Shown here: positions 1-6,669 of the stretch, in pieces
Layout of the letters: each line of letters starts with the position of its first letter
How positions within the stretch are numbered: the first letter of the stretch is position 1
DNA from: Leptospiraceae bacterium
Lineage (GTDB): Bacteria; Spirochaetota; Leptospiria; Leptospirales; Leptonemataceae
Reading direction: 5' to 3'
Length of the DNA stretch: 17,866 nt
Assembly: GCA_020440935.1 (NCBI GenBank)
Contig: JAGRNC010000007.1
Location: forward strand, 1 to 17,866
Notes under the pieces: model-generated
The model's input: the letters and a program-made list of their open reading frames with translations, nothing else
The model's database searches: none
What the model was told of the DNA's origin: nothing
Made by a program: the position numbers and the translations under genes

Positions 1-1569
1 TACGTGGCTGTACACATTCCCTTCCGGTAGCGCCGGACAGTTGAAGTATTCAGTTAAATCTGTAATCGTATGCAATGCCTCGATACCCCCGGCAACGCCC
101 AGTCGGCCGTCGAATCGACCGGCATTGTTGACTGAATCAATGTGCGATCCGTGCTGAATAGATTGCTGCAATAGGGAAAAATCCCCCTGGCGCAGGCGAT
201 CCCTGTCTTCCGCTTTAATAAGTAATCCGTGCAGATTGCCCACAGAATCAACGCAGACCGCAAGTCGTGCAGCATTCATCTGTCGAATGGTCTCCTGGCT
301 TGCTTTGAAGAACCGATCATTAAGAGCCCGTGCATCGATTCTGCCCTCTTCGTCCAGCGAACACTCGGCCAGCCAGTCCACACGTCGGCGAAGTCGCACG
401 CCCAATCCGCGAAAGCGGTGCACGGTCTGCGCATCTTCCAGTAACCGTAGCACACTTTTGCTTTCTTTGATTTCTCCGGCCAACTCCATAAGAGCATTAA
501 AATAGACTACAGTCATGGTAACATCCGATAGCGGAGCGAGAGCTCGGGCCGACCATCGCGCATCGTCTGCGGCAATGGAAAGTATTTGTGCATCATCCAC
601 CTGGTCTCGCAGGCGCCCCCGTACAGCGGGAGCATCTCCCCTTTTTTCCTGTCGCGCCTCAATGAGCTGTTTTCGCAGGATTCGCAGGGATTCGCCTTTT
701 CCCGTATGATTGTACTGGGCCTGATCCTGATCTCGATCCCATCCCTGCAAATTGTTCGCATAACTCCAGGTTTCCGGGTCGCCCAGACTTCCGGGCTCCG
801 CCCCGGTGAATTCGCGAATGAGCCATGCATGATCTTCGTAGGATAGTTGCTCCAGGTCGTCCGAGCTCAGAGCTTTTTTAGAAAGGATAGAATTGATTTT
901 TTTATTCTGTTCGCTCGTAATGGATGGGGGGTCGAGCAGGAAACGGCCCAGCAATGGCGCCTGTAACAACAAGCATTCCGGGCTGTGCAAAAGGGTGCGT
1001 ACTTCTTCCGGAGGAAACAAACGCTGCCGGTGTAGACTGGGGTCGATCACCATGCGAATCGCACGATTTTTGTCCGGATCCCAGAACCAGAGAATAGGAT
1101 ATATATGGCTTCGCGCCTGGGCAAATTGCACCATTGGGTCGTGGCGCAGGATATAGGGTCCCGTTCGAATGAAGCCGTCCTTTTCTTCTACATCTGCCGC
1201 ACTTTCTTTTAGCATTCGCCGTAGCCGCTCATCCTTTAGATCGCACAGACTATTCAAAGGATTCTCGGCCACGAGAGCTTGGGGTCGGTTCCTGTAATCG
1301 GTTTCGATAAGCGCGGTGGGAGAGAGATCGGGCTCAAGCGCCATTCCCCGGGCCAGACCGTAGGCTGGTATGCGTAATTTGAGCAGATAATCCAGGATCA
1401 AACTGGCCTTTTTCCCGCATCCATGCTCGGTGACCGAATACGGTAGCTCCAGGTAGGCCAGAATCAGCTGTAGAATTCCGTCCGCTTCGGAGAGGAGCGG
1501 GAATCCCGTGGTCCGATCCCGTTCGATCTCGTTTGGGAGGGTTTCTTTCTCGGATCCATAGGCAAGCAT
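1..1569 (-). CDS. Large unrecognised protein, 3' end beyond the window; possible transglutaminase-like N-terminal core
   Basis: The minus-strand frame is open from the ATG at 1569 to the left edge, giving 523 residues without a stop, with balanced soluble-protein composition throughout. I see no signal peptide or membrane segment. Residues 49-75 (HGCGKKASLILDYLLKL, then IPAYGLARG) look like the Cys-containing helix of transglutaminase-like proteins. His155 in SHIYPILWFWD and Asp176 in VIDPSLH could complete a Cys-His-Asp set, with a large insertion between Cys and His. That is inference from motif shape only. The remaining 350 residues are rich in Arg, Asp and Glu and match nothing I recognise. 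ATG 1569 is the only standard start. The same frame stays open and fairly protein-like up to a stop at 1798-1800, but contains only a CTG as possible start. There is no Shine-Dalgarno sequence; TATACT lies 6 nt before the ATG. The gene is divergent from dps. Confidence 0.8.
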   Translation of the reverse strand, partial: MLAYGSEKETLPNEIERDRTTGFPLLSEADGILQLILAYLELPYSVTEHGCGKKASLILDYLLKLRIPAYGLARGMALEPDLSPTALIETDYRNRPQALVAENPLNSLCDLKDERLRRMLKESAADVEEKDGFIRTGPYILRHDPMVQFAQARSHIYPILWFWDPDKNRAIRMVIDPSLHRQRLFPPEEVRTLLHSPECLLLQAPLLGRFLLDPPSITSEQNKKINSILSKKALSSDDLEQLSYEDHAWLIREFTGAEPGSLGDPETWSYANNLQGWDRDQDQAQYNHTGKGESLRILRKQLIEARQEKRGDAPAVRGRLRDQVDDAQILSIAADDARWSARALAPLSDVTMTVVYFNALMELAGEIKESKSVLRLLEDAQTVHRFRGLGVRLRRRVDWLAECSLDEEGRIDARALNDRFFKASQETIRQMNAARLAVCVDSVGNLHGLLIKAEDRDRLRQGDFSLLQQSIQHGSHIDSVNNAGRFDGRLGVAGGIEALHTITDLTEYFNCPALPEGNVYSHV

Positions 1570-1786
1570 GAGTACAGTATAGAGATGCCCCGGATCAAAT
1601 TCCCAGGAGTTTTTTACACCCAGGGGAAGGGACCGGGTCGCCCTGCGCGCACCATAGCGAAAAGGACGGACGATGCCCGGATGGTGCTCGTACGATGGAA
1701 TACGCTCGGGCCGGGAAAGCGTGATTTGGCTTGTCCGTTTACAAAACCATCGACAAAAGATGAAAAACGGTTGCCTGCAGAACGGA

Positions 1787-1801
1787 TTAGAATTATTCTA
1801 A
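1787..1801 (+). promoter_or_regulatory. PerR/Fur-family-like operator in front of dps
   Basis: TTAGAATTATTCTAA is a perfect 7-1-7 inverted repeat. It agrees at 13 of 15 positions with the Bacillus PerR box TTATAATnATTATAA. It lies just upstream of a TATAAT at 1805-1810, which would serve as the -10 of dps, so a bound repressor would cover the promoter spacer. Dps genes are classic PerR or Fur targets. Which regulator binds here is inference. Confidence 0.6.
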
Positions 1802-1804
1802 ATC

Positions 1805-1810
1805 TATAAT
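1805..1810 (+). promoter_or_regulatory. Probable -10 element of dps
   Basis: A perfect TATAAT lies 47 bp before the dps start codon. The matching -35 position (about 1782-1787, acggat) is a poor match to TTGACA, which fits a promoter that is weak or relies on regulation at the overlapping palindrome. A TTGCCT at 1771-1776 could instead pair with TATTCT inside the palindrome (18-bp spacer). Confidence 0.45.
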
Positions 1811-1857
1811 TGCTCTACCTCGTATATTTCAAACGAATGAGAGCCAGGGAGAACAAA

Positions 1858-2334
1858 ATGAACGTTGCATCTATGAATACCGGGATTCCGGAGTCGGATC
1901 GAGCGCAAATTGTAGAAGGACTAAAACGAGTCCTGGCCGACACCTACACTCTGTATTTGAAGACCCACAATTACCACTGGAACGTCACCGGACCGATGTT
2001 TGACACATTGCACCGGATGTTTATGGAACAGTACAACGAGCTCTGGACCTCGGTGGATGAAATCGCCGAGAGAATTCGAGCGCTGGGACACTATGCTCCG
2101 GGTTCTTATAAAGCCTTCGCCGACCTTACAAGCATCGCCGAAGACAAAGAAGTTCCGCCGGCTAAAGAGATGATCGCAAATCTCGTGGAGGCCCAAGAAG
2201 CAACGATTCGCACGCTACGCGAAGTGTTTCCCGCCGCTGAATCAGGAAATGACGAAGCTACAGTCGATCTATTAACGCAGCGCCTGCACGTGCATGAGAA
2301 AACAGCCTGGATGCTTCGCAGCCTTCTGGCTTGA
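1858..2334 (+). CDS. dps: Dps-family ferritin-like DNA-protection protein
   Basis: The 158-residue product fits the Dps family: a four-helix ferritin-like protein whose 12-mer oxidises Fe(II) with peroxide, stores ferric iron and protects DNA. The family signature is clear: NYHWNVTGPMF at residues 38-48, His52, then SVDEIAERIRALG at 65-77. His40, His52, Asp67 and Glu71 correspond to inter-subunit ferroxidase ligands. The usual Asp four residues after His52 is Met56, with Glu57 next to it. I chose ATG 1858 because AGGGAG (1846-1851) lies 6 nt before it and the protein then has normal length; a TTG at 1810 in the same frame lies inside the promoter. Monocistronic, and convergent with the UbiB-like gene across a shared hairpin. 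Likely regulated by peroxide or iron through the upstream palindrome. Confidence 0.95.
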   Translation: MNVASMNTGIPESDRAQIVEGLKRVLADTYTLYLKTHNYHWNVTGPMFDTLHRMFMEQYNELWTSVDEIAERIRALGHYAPGSYKAFADLTSIAEDKEVPPAKEMIANLVEAQEATIRTLREVFPAAESGNDEATVDLLTQRLHVHEKTAWMLRSLLA

Positions 2335-2363
2335 TGAGCCCGGGATCTACAAAAAGAATCGGA

Positions 2364-2396
2364 TCGCTGCATGGAGGGTGCCCCTTCGTGCAGCGA
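2364..2396. terminator. Hairpin between convergent dps and the UbiB-like gene
   Basis: TCGCTGCA (2364-2371) pairs perfectly with TGCAGCGA (2389-2396). Inside, AGGG (2375-2378) pairs with CCCT (2382-2385) across a 3 x 3 internal loop. The hairpin begins right after the minus-strand stop codon (2399-2397). On the minus strand it is followed after six nt by a run TTCTTTTTG, so it probably terminates the UbiB-like gene and perhaps also dps. On the plus strand no T-tract follows. Confidence 0.55.
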
Positions 2397-3872
2397 CTAG
2401 CCAGCCACCGGCGCGGCATCGGCCGAAGCATCCATTTTATCTGCGTCTTCCAGGGCTTGGAGCAAAATGGACCGCCATGGTCCCGCCGCCTTTAGTCGGC
2501 TAAAGTTTCCAAAGTAGCCGCCCAGGGTTCGATGAATAAAGATGATATCTCTGGGAAATTGGATTCCCATGGAATCGAACCATTGTTTTCGCCCCAGATC
2601 CATAATGGCATCGTATAGGTCTCGATTCTCTCCGAATCTATATCCATCAGAACCAAATACCTGCCGCACCATATCCGCATGCGGCTTCAAGAGGCTGATT
2701 TCGATGGGCTTTCCGCCTGTCCTATGTATACCGACCTCTGCTAAAATCTCAGGTACATTTTCGTCGCGGTCCTCGAGGACGGCACGCACCAGCTTTCCAT
2801 AACCTCGCGAAAGCTTCCAGGGAACGAGCTTCATGCATCCAAAATCGTAGATCGTAAGCGAGCCATCCAGATTGAATGCAAAGTTGGCTGCATTGGGATC
2901 TGCATGTAGAAAGCGATGGGAGAATACTCCCTGGGCAAAAGTGGCCGCCAGGCGTTGAGCCCATTGATCGCGCAGGGACTGGTCGATTTCTGGCGAAAGA
3001 GCCTCGTCAAAACCAAGGCCGGTGGCAAGCTCCATGGTAAGAACTCTAGCGCTGGATAGTTCTGGCACTGCGGCCGGCGCTTTGCGGGTGGAATCGCCCT
3101 CGAGCAGCCCCTGCATCTTCTGCAAGTTTTCCAACTCCTGGACGTAATCCAGCTCAAGAATCATTACTTCTTCCAGTTCATCGAATATGGGCCCTGCGGA
3201 TCCACCGGTGACGAAGTTGACCATGGGCCCGGCCATCCAGCGAAGCTGCTTCATGTCCTGCTTCACCGCTTTATCCACTCCGGGATATTGCACTTTGAGC
3301 ACGACTTCGCGCCCATCTTTGAGCCGACCGCGGTGAACCTGGCCAATGCTGGCCGAGGCAAAGGGCTGCTCATCGAGAGACTCCAGAAACTGATCCAATC
3401 GGCTTCCCAGGTCTTCCTGCAGTACTTCGTGGATGACGGAAAAGGATACCGGCGGGGCTGCTTTTTGAAGCTGGGATAGAATGCGAGCGGCTTCCGGAGG
3501 CAAGATATGTTCGTGGAGGCTGAGCATCTGACCCAGCTTCATGGCCGCTCCTTTCATGGAGCCCAGGCGATCCACCAATCTTTGTGCCTCATGGATCCAC
3601 ATCTGCTCCAGAAAGCCAGCGCGCTTCTCATCATTCTGAAAGGGCTTTCGAACAAAGGCTCCCAGAAGAGAGGCTCCCAGGCCGCCTACGAGGCTGCCCA
3701 GCGAGCGAGTTCGTCCGAATCCTGAAACGGGCCCCGACTCCGACCTGGCCCCCGAGTCAGAACCGGTGGTTGCGGGATTTTCTTCTTTGTTCTGGGAGGA
3801 AGACACAGCGCTAATCCAGAAAAACGACGGAGCAATGAACTGTCGCTTCCGATTTCCCGTCGGAAATGTCAC
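2397..3872 (-). CDS. UbiB/ABC1/AarF-family atypical protein kinase
   Basis: Up to 491 residues with all hallmarks of the UbiB (ABC1/ADCK) family: the KxGQ motif (Lys112-Gln115 in AMKLGQMLS), the alanine-rich nucleotide loop ASASIGQVH (172-180), Lys193 in VLKVQYPG, the ExD-like ELDYVQE (240-246), HADPNAAN (323-330) and DFG (343-345). Family members are ATPases or kinases that support isoprenoid quinone synthesis or lipid homeostasis; the substrate cannot be told here. The kinase core begins near residue 85. The preceding residues are poorly conserved in character, Ser/Gly-rich and then hydrophobic (LGSLVGGLGASLLGAF, 58-73). The start is uncertain: GTG at 3872 gives the longest frame, but has no Shine-Dalgarno sequence; GTG at 3806 is an alternative. 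No quinone-biosynthesis gene is adjacent. Confidence 0.9.
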   Translation of the reverse strand: MTFPTGNRKRQFIAPSFFWISAVSSSQNKEENPATTGSDSGARSESGPVSGFGRTRSLGSLVGGLGASLLGAFVRKPFQNDEKRAGFLEQMWIHEAQRLVDRLGSMKGAAMKLGQMLSLHEHILPPEAARILSQLQKAAPPVSFSVIHEVLQEDLGSRLDQFLESLDEQPFASASIGQVHRGRLKDGREVVLKVQYPGVDKAVKQDMKQLRWMAGPMVNFVTGGSAGPIFDELEEVMILELDYVQELENLQKMQGLLEGDSTRKAPAAVPELSSARVLTMELATGLGFDEALSPEIDQSLRDQWAQRLAATFAQGVFSHRFLHADPNAANFAFNLDGSLTIYDFGCMKLVPWKLSRGYGKLVRAVLEDRDENVPEILAEVGIHRTGGKPIEISLLKPHADMVRQVFGSDGYRFGENRDLYDAIMDLGRKQWFDSMGIQFPRDIIFIHRTLGGYFGNFSRLKAAGPWRSILLQALEDADKMDASADAAPVAG

Positions 3873-3894
3873 AGTGGAACCATATCATGGAATT

Positions 3895-4281
3895 ATGAAA
3901 TCTGAGATCTTCGAGCTTCGCCTGGAAAAATCACAACTTCCGGTAACTCTGTCCGTGGTGCGGCTGGATATGCACTCCATACTACTGGAATTGCTAGATC
4001 GGATTCCCCGTTCCTACGTTGCGCAATGCGTTCGGGCCACATTTACTGAAGGCCCGGGCCTCCGGAACGAAGAAGAGCTAGAAGACCGCATTTTAATGGT
4101 GGAAGGGGATCTGGCAGGGCTGGCCTTGCGTAGCCGCTTTGGCGGGGATGGCCCCCGCTCGCTCAGCGATTTTGTGAAAGAATTGGCACGCGAATCCCAG
4201 GTCTTCTACCAGACCGTGGAAGGTCAGATTCGGTTGGATCGGATCAAAGCAGAAGTCCTGCGCCTGAACGAGCCCGATTAG
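3895..4281 (+). CDS. Conserved-looking protein of unknown function (128 residues)
   Basis: I do not recognise a family. From ATG 3895 the product is 128 residues, soluble and mixed-charge, with no signal peptide or membrane helix. Segments such as DMHSILLELLDRIP (25-38), DFVKELARESQVFYQ (92-106) and the C-terminal helix LDRIKAEVLRLNEPD suggest alpha-helical structure, and the N-terminal FELRLEKSQLPVTLSVVRLD suggests beta strands. ATG 3895 is preceded by a weak GGA at spacing 4; an ATG at 3835 and a longer start at 3766 are in the same frame but would overlap the divergent UbiB-like gene. With starts at 3895 and 3872, the two divergent genes share only 22 bp, so at least one promoter must lie within the other gene. 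The gene is convergent with serB, 38 bp apart. Confidence 0.7.
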   Translation: MKSEIFELRLEKSQLPVTLSVVRLDMHSILLELLDRIPRSYVAQCVRATFTEGPGLRNEEELEDRILMVEGDLAGLALRSRFGGDGPRSLSDFVKELARESQVFYQTVEGQIRLDRIKAEVLRLNEPD

Positions 4282-4319
4282 AAATGTTTGCTAGATAGAT
4301 TCGGAGCCACGCTCTGGTT

Positions 4320-5627
4320 CTAGGCAGGAAAATCCTCATATCGGTATCCCAGTAAATACAGGATAGAATCCAGACCTGTGTTTGAAATCGCCTGGTCTGC
4401 TTCTTTTCGCACCAGGGGCTTCGCGCGAAATGCAATTCCCAATCCTGCCATTCCGAGCATCGGCAAATCGTTTGCCCCATCGCCCACGGCAATGACCTGC
4501 TCTTTGCGCACTCCCTCTTTTTCGGCGATTTCGCCCAGCAGGGCCGCCTTTCGCTGCCCGTTAACAATTGGTTCGCGTACTTCGCCGGTCACATGTCCGT
4601 CCGCCATCACCAGTTCGTTGGCAAACATATAATCCATACCCAGTCGCTTCCGAAGCTGCTCGGCAAAGAAAGTAAATCCGCCCGAGAGAATCACCGTTTT
4701 GTAGCCCATGGATTTGAGTACTTTAATTAGATGCGGAGCGCCCTCGGTCACCGGCAGATTTTCGTAGATTCCTTGCAAAAACTCGGCAGAAAGGCCCTTC
4801 AACAGGCCCACCCTTCGGCGAAAGCTTTCATTGAAGTCGATCTCGCCACGCATGGCGCTTTCGGTAATCTTTGATACTTCATCGCCCACTCCCGCTTTCC
4901 GCGCAAGCTCATCGATTACTTCTGCCTGAATCAGCGTGGAGTCCATATCGAATGCGATCAATCGCCGGTTTCGGCGAAATAGATCGTCTTTTTGAAAAGC
5001 AATATCCACTCCCATTTCCGACGTCGCCGAAAGCAGAGTTTCCTTAAGCGCCGAAAAATCTACATCGCGGCCGCCAACCTGGAATTCAAGGCAAACCGGC
5101 GGCCGTCGATGATTCCCTTCGATGGGTTTCTCTCCCTCCACGTTCCGATCCAGGTCGGCCAGATCAGAGCCCGGGATACGACGGGAAAGACGACGAATGC
5201 TGTGGATATTCAATCCCTGTTCGGCGATAATGCGAGTGGCATGATGGACATGGCTGGCGCGCAAGTCTCTTGATAGCAGAGTAACAATGTAGCGCGGCTG
5301 TCCGCCATGACCAACCCAGCGATCGTAGGATGCCTGATCGATGGGCGTGAAATGGATGGGAATGCCAAAGTGATGGGCCCTGAAAAGAAGATCCTTAACC
5401 ACCGGGGCGCCGCTCTGTCTGGGCGGAATCCGAATTAGAATACCCAGAGACAGACTTTCATGGATTACCGACTGGCCCATATCCAGAATCTGGACGTTAT
5501 ATTGCGCCAGAACCTCCGTAATAGAACGACTGATTCCCGGTCGATCCACTCCGGAAATATTGATCAGCAGCAGGCTGGAATCGGAGGTTTCGGCCAGGAT
5601 CGGATGATCGGGATCGGTCAATGCCAT
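4320..5627 (-). CDS. serB: Phosphoserine phosphatase SerB with two ACT domains
   Basis: This 435-residue protein performs the last step of serine synthesis, hydrolysing O-phosphoserine to L-serine. The C-terminal half is a HAD phosphatase: DMDST at 227-231 (nucleophile Asp227, acid/base Asp229), LSGGF at 314-318 (motif II), Lys360 (motif III) and GDGANDLPM at 382-390 (metal site, motif IV). Glu236 and the EVIDELARKAGVGDEV helix are typical of SerB. The N-terminal ~190 residues contain two ACT-like units, about 18-95 (LLLINISGVDRPGISRSI) and 111-187 (YIVTLLSRDLRASHVHHA), which in other SerB proteins bind serine for feedback control. A basic, polar stretch at 147-176 interrupts the second unit. 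Start ATG 5627 has only a weak purine-rich site (GAAGAG) upstream. The gene stands alone and is divergent from rpsD. Confidence 0.95.
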   Translation of the reverse strand: MALTDPDHPILAETSDSSLLLINISGVDRPGISRSITEVLAQYNVQILDMGQSVIHESLSLGILIRIPPRQSGAPVVKDLLFRAHHFGIPIHFTPIDQASYDRWVGHGGQPRYIVTLLSRDLRASHVHHATRIIAEQGLNIHSIRRLSRRIPGSDLADLDRNVEGEKPIEGNHRRPPVCLEFQVGGRDVDFSALKETLLSATSEMGVDIAFQKDDLFRRNRRLIAFDMDSTLIQAEVIDELARKAGVGDEVSKITESAMRGEIDFNESFRRRVGLLKGLSAEFLQGIYENLPVTEGAPHLIKVLKSMGYKTVILSGGFTFFAEQLRKRLGMDYMFANELVMADGHVTGEVREPIVNGQRKAALLGEIAEKEGVRKEQVIAVGDGANDLPMLGMAGLGIAFRAKPLVRKEADQAISNTGLDSILYLLGYRYEDFPA

Positions 5628-5892
5628 CGATTACAGCTCTTCTATCCGACTGCACGGGGCAAGCCTTATTATGTCGGGATCGCTTGCCGCTCCGACGGCG
5701 CCGATGGGTCGCTAGTGCGGCTATTTGCGGCTATTACGGAACGGTTTTTCGGTTTACACCAGGCCTTCCTGCAGGTCTGTGGACTCTGGCAGGCTCTGCT
5801 GGTCGGAGCTGTAATACCTGGCCCATTGGGCGAATTTAAAGGCTGCCTCCGAACAATGCATTCATAGCATGAGGTTCGGAAATCTGAGGAAA
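5628..5892. other. Divergent intergenic region serB-rpsD; candidate rpsD leader
   Basis: These 265 bp have no convincing gene. A perfect tandem repeat of the 10-mer TGCGGCTATT lies at 5716-5725 and 5726-5735. Between 5759 and 5830 there are several short self-complementary stretches (CCTGCAGG and CCAGG/CCTGG) that could fold, but I cannot define a structure by eye. Stand-alone rpsD genes in other bacteria can be autoregulated by S4 binding to the leader RNA. That this is so here is only a suggestion. No strong -35/-10 pair was found. Confidence 0.4.
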
Positions 5893-6510
5893 ATGGCTAC
5901 AATTCGAAAACCAAAGCATAAGATATGCCGTACAGTCGGCTACTGCCTGTACAACCACCCTAAATGCCCGTCAATCAAGCGACCGTACGCACCAGGACAC
6001 AGACCTGGGTCGCGTAGAAGAAAGCGCTCCCCGTATGGCGAGCAGCTATTGGAAAAACAAAAGCTGCGTCTTACCTATGGAATGATGGAAAAGCAATTCT
6101 ATAAAACGTTCGAGCGTAGTTCCCGGCTTCAGGGTAACAAAGCGGATAACTTCCTGTACATGCTGGAAGGCCGTTTGATGACTCTGGTGTACCGACTGGG
6201 ACTGGCCCGCAGTATCTTTGACGCGCGACAGCTCATTAACCACGGACACGTAATGGTTGATGGCCAGAGCGTGGACATTCCCAGTTTTCCAGTAAAAGTG
6301 GGCCAGGTAATTGGTTTGCACCCCGCTTCCAAAGAGCTGGATCGAGTGAAGTTCGCACTGGAAGCTCGCCCGGCTAGCGGCAACCCCACTCCTTACCTGG
6401 AGCTTCAAGAAGACGGAGTATCCGGAAAATTCATGGGAATTACAAATCCAGAAGACGTTCCCGTAACCCGAATCAATATTCAGAAAATCATCGAATTCTA
6501 TTCTAAATAA
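5893..6510 (+). CDS. rpsD: 30S ribosomal protein S4
   Basis: The 205-residue product matches S4 in length and motifs: KRPYAPGHRPGSRRRKRSPYGEQL (29-52, given here as positions with key residues PYAPG and SPYGEQL), LEKQKLRLTYGMMEKQF (53-69), and the S4 RNA-binding domain around 95-142 (ARQLINHGHVMVDGQSVDIP). S4 nucleates 30S assembly by binding the 5' domain of 16S rRNA. The N-terminus has His9-x2-Cys12-x5-Cys18-x6-Cys25 in the position of the zinc-binding four-Cys site of other S4 proteins. ATG 5893 gives normal S4 length and follows GAGGA at 5886-5890, though the spacing is very short; an in-frame ATG at 5869 would add eight residues. Usually rpsD sits in the alpha operon beside rpsK and rpoA; here it stands alone and ends at a strong terminator. 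Confidence 0.95.
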   Translation: MATIRKPKHKICRTVGYCLYNHPKCPSIKRPYAPGHRPGSRRRKRSPYGEQLLEKQKLRLTYGMMEKQFYKTFERSSRLQGNKADNFLYMLEGRLMTLVYRLGLARSIFDARQLINHGHVMVDGQSVDIPSFPVKVGQVIGLHPASKELDRVKFALEARPASGNPTPYLELQEDGVSGKFMGITNPEDVPVTRINIQKIIEFYSK

Positions 6511-6542
6511 TAGGATCTTCGAATACCAATCGAACGATTGCG

Positions 6543-6577
6543 AAAAGGCGGCCCAGTGGGTCGCCTTTTTCGTTTTT
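6543..6577 (+). terminator. Rho-independent terminator of rpsD
   Basis: AAAAGGCG (6543-6550) pairs with CGCCTTTT (6562-6569); GCCC/GGGT (6551-6554 with 6558-6561) extend the stem to a 3-nt loop AGT. The run TTTTT, CG, TTTTT follows. It lies 33 bp after the rpsD stop codon. Confidence 0.9.
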
Positions 6578-6635
6578 GCCCACCATATCCAATCGAGTTG
6601 CCCAACGTTCCAGTCTTCCCGGATTCCGGTAAACC

Positions 6636-6664
6636 TTGACATCCCACAGCCGCGGCCCTTTAGT
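6636..6664 (+). promoter_or_regulatory. Sigma-70-type promoter directly before the lipoprotein gene
   Basis: A perfect TTGACA at 6636-6641 is followed after exactly 17 bp by TTTAGT (6659-6664, 4 of 6 to TATAAT). The predicted transcription start falls at about 6670-6672, on the start codon itself, implying a leaderless message or a misjudged start. Confidence 0.5.
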
Positions 6665-6669
6665 TTGCC

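Larger units (their letters stand above)
1570..1857. other. Intergenic region between the left-edge gene and dps
   Basis: These 288 bp separate two divergent genes. The right part holds the PerR-like palindrome (1787-1801) and a TATAAT (1805-1810) assigned to dps. Next to 1569 there is a TATACT on the minus strand. A plus-strand frame (1585-1809) and an upstream extension of the minus-strand frame are both open here, but neither has a good start and ribosome site, so I call no gene. Confidence 0.6.

Noticed and set aside
229..505. Two overlapping plus-strand frames of 71 and 89 codons
   Set aside because: They lie opposite the long, protein-like minus-strand frame 1569-1, and their composition (Arg/Ser-rich) is typical of antisense frames.
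893..1156. Plus-strand frame of 87 codons
   Set aside because: Antisense to the same minus-strand gene; no ribosome site and no recognisable protein features.
1585..1809. Plus-strand frame of 74 codons before dps
   Set aside because: It ends across the PerR-like operator and the TATAAT, and its sequence is not protein-like; more probably regulatory DNA.
5460..5867. Plus-strand frames at 5460-5867 and 5621-5839 before rpsD
   Set aside because: One is antisense to the conserved N-terminal ACT region of serB; the other lacks a ribosome site and has low-quality composition.
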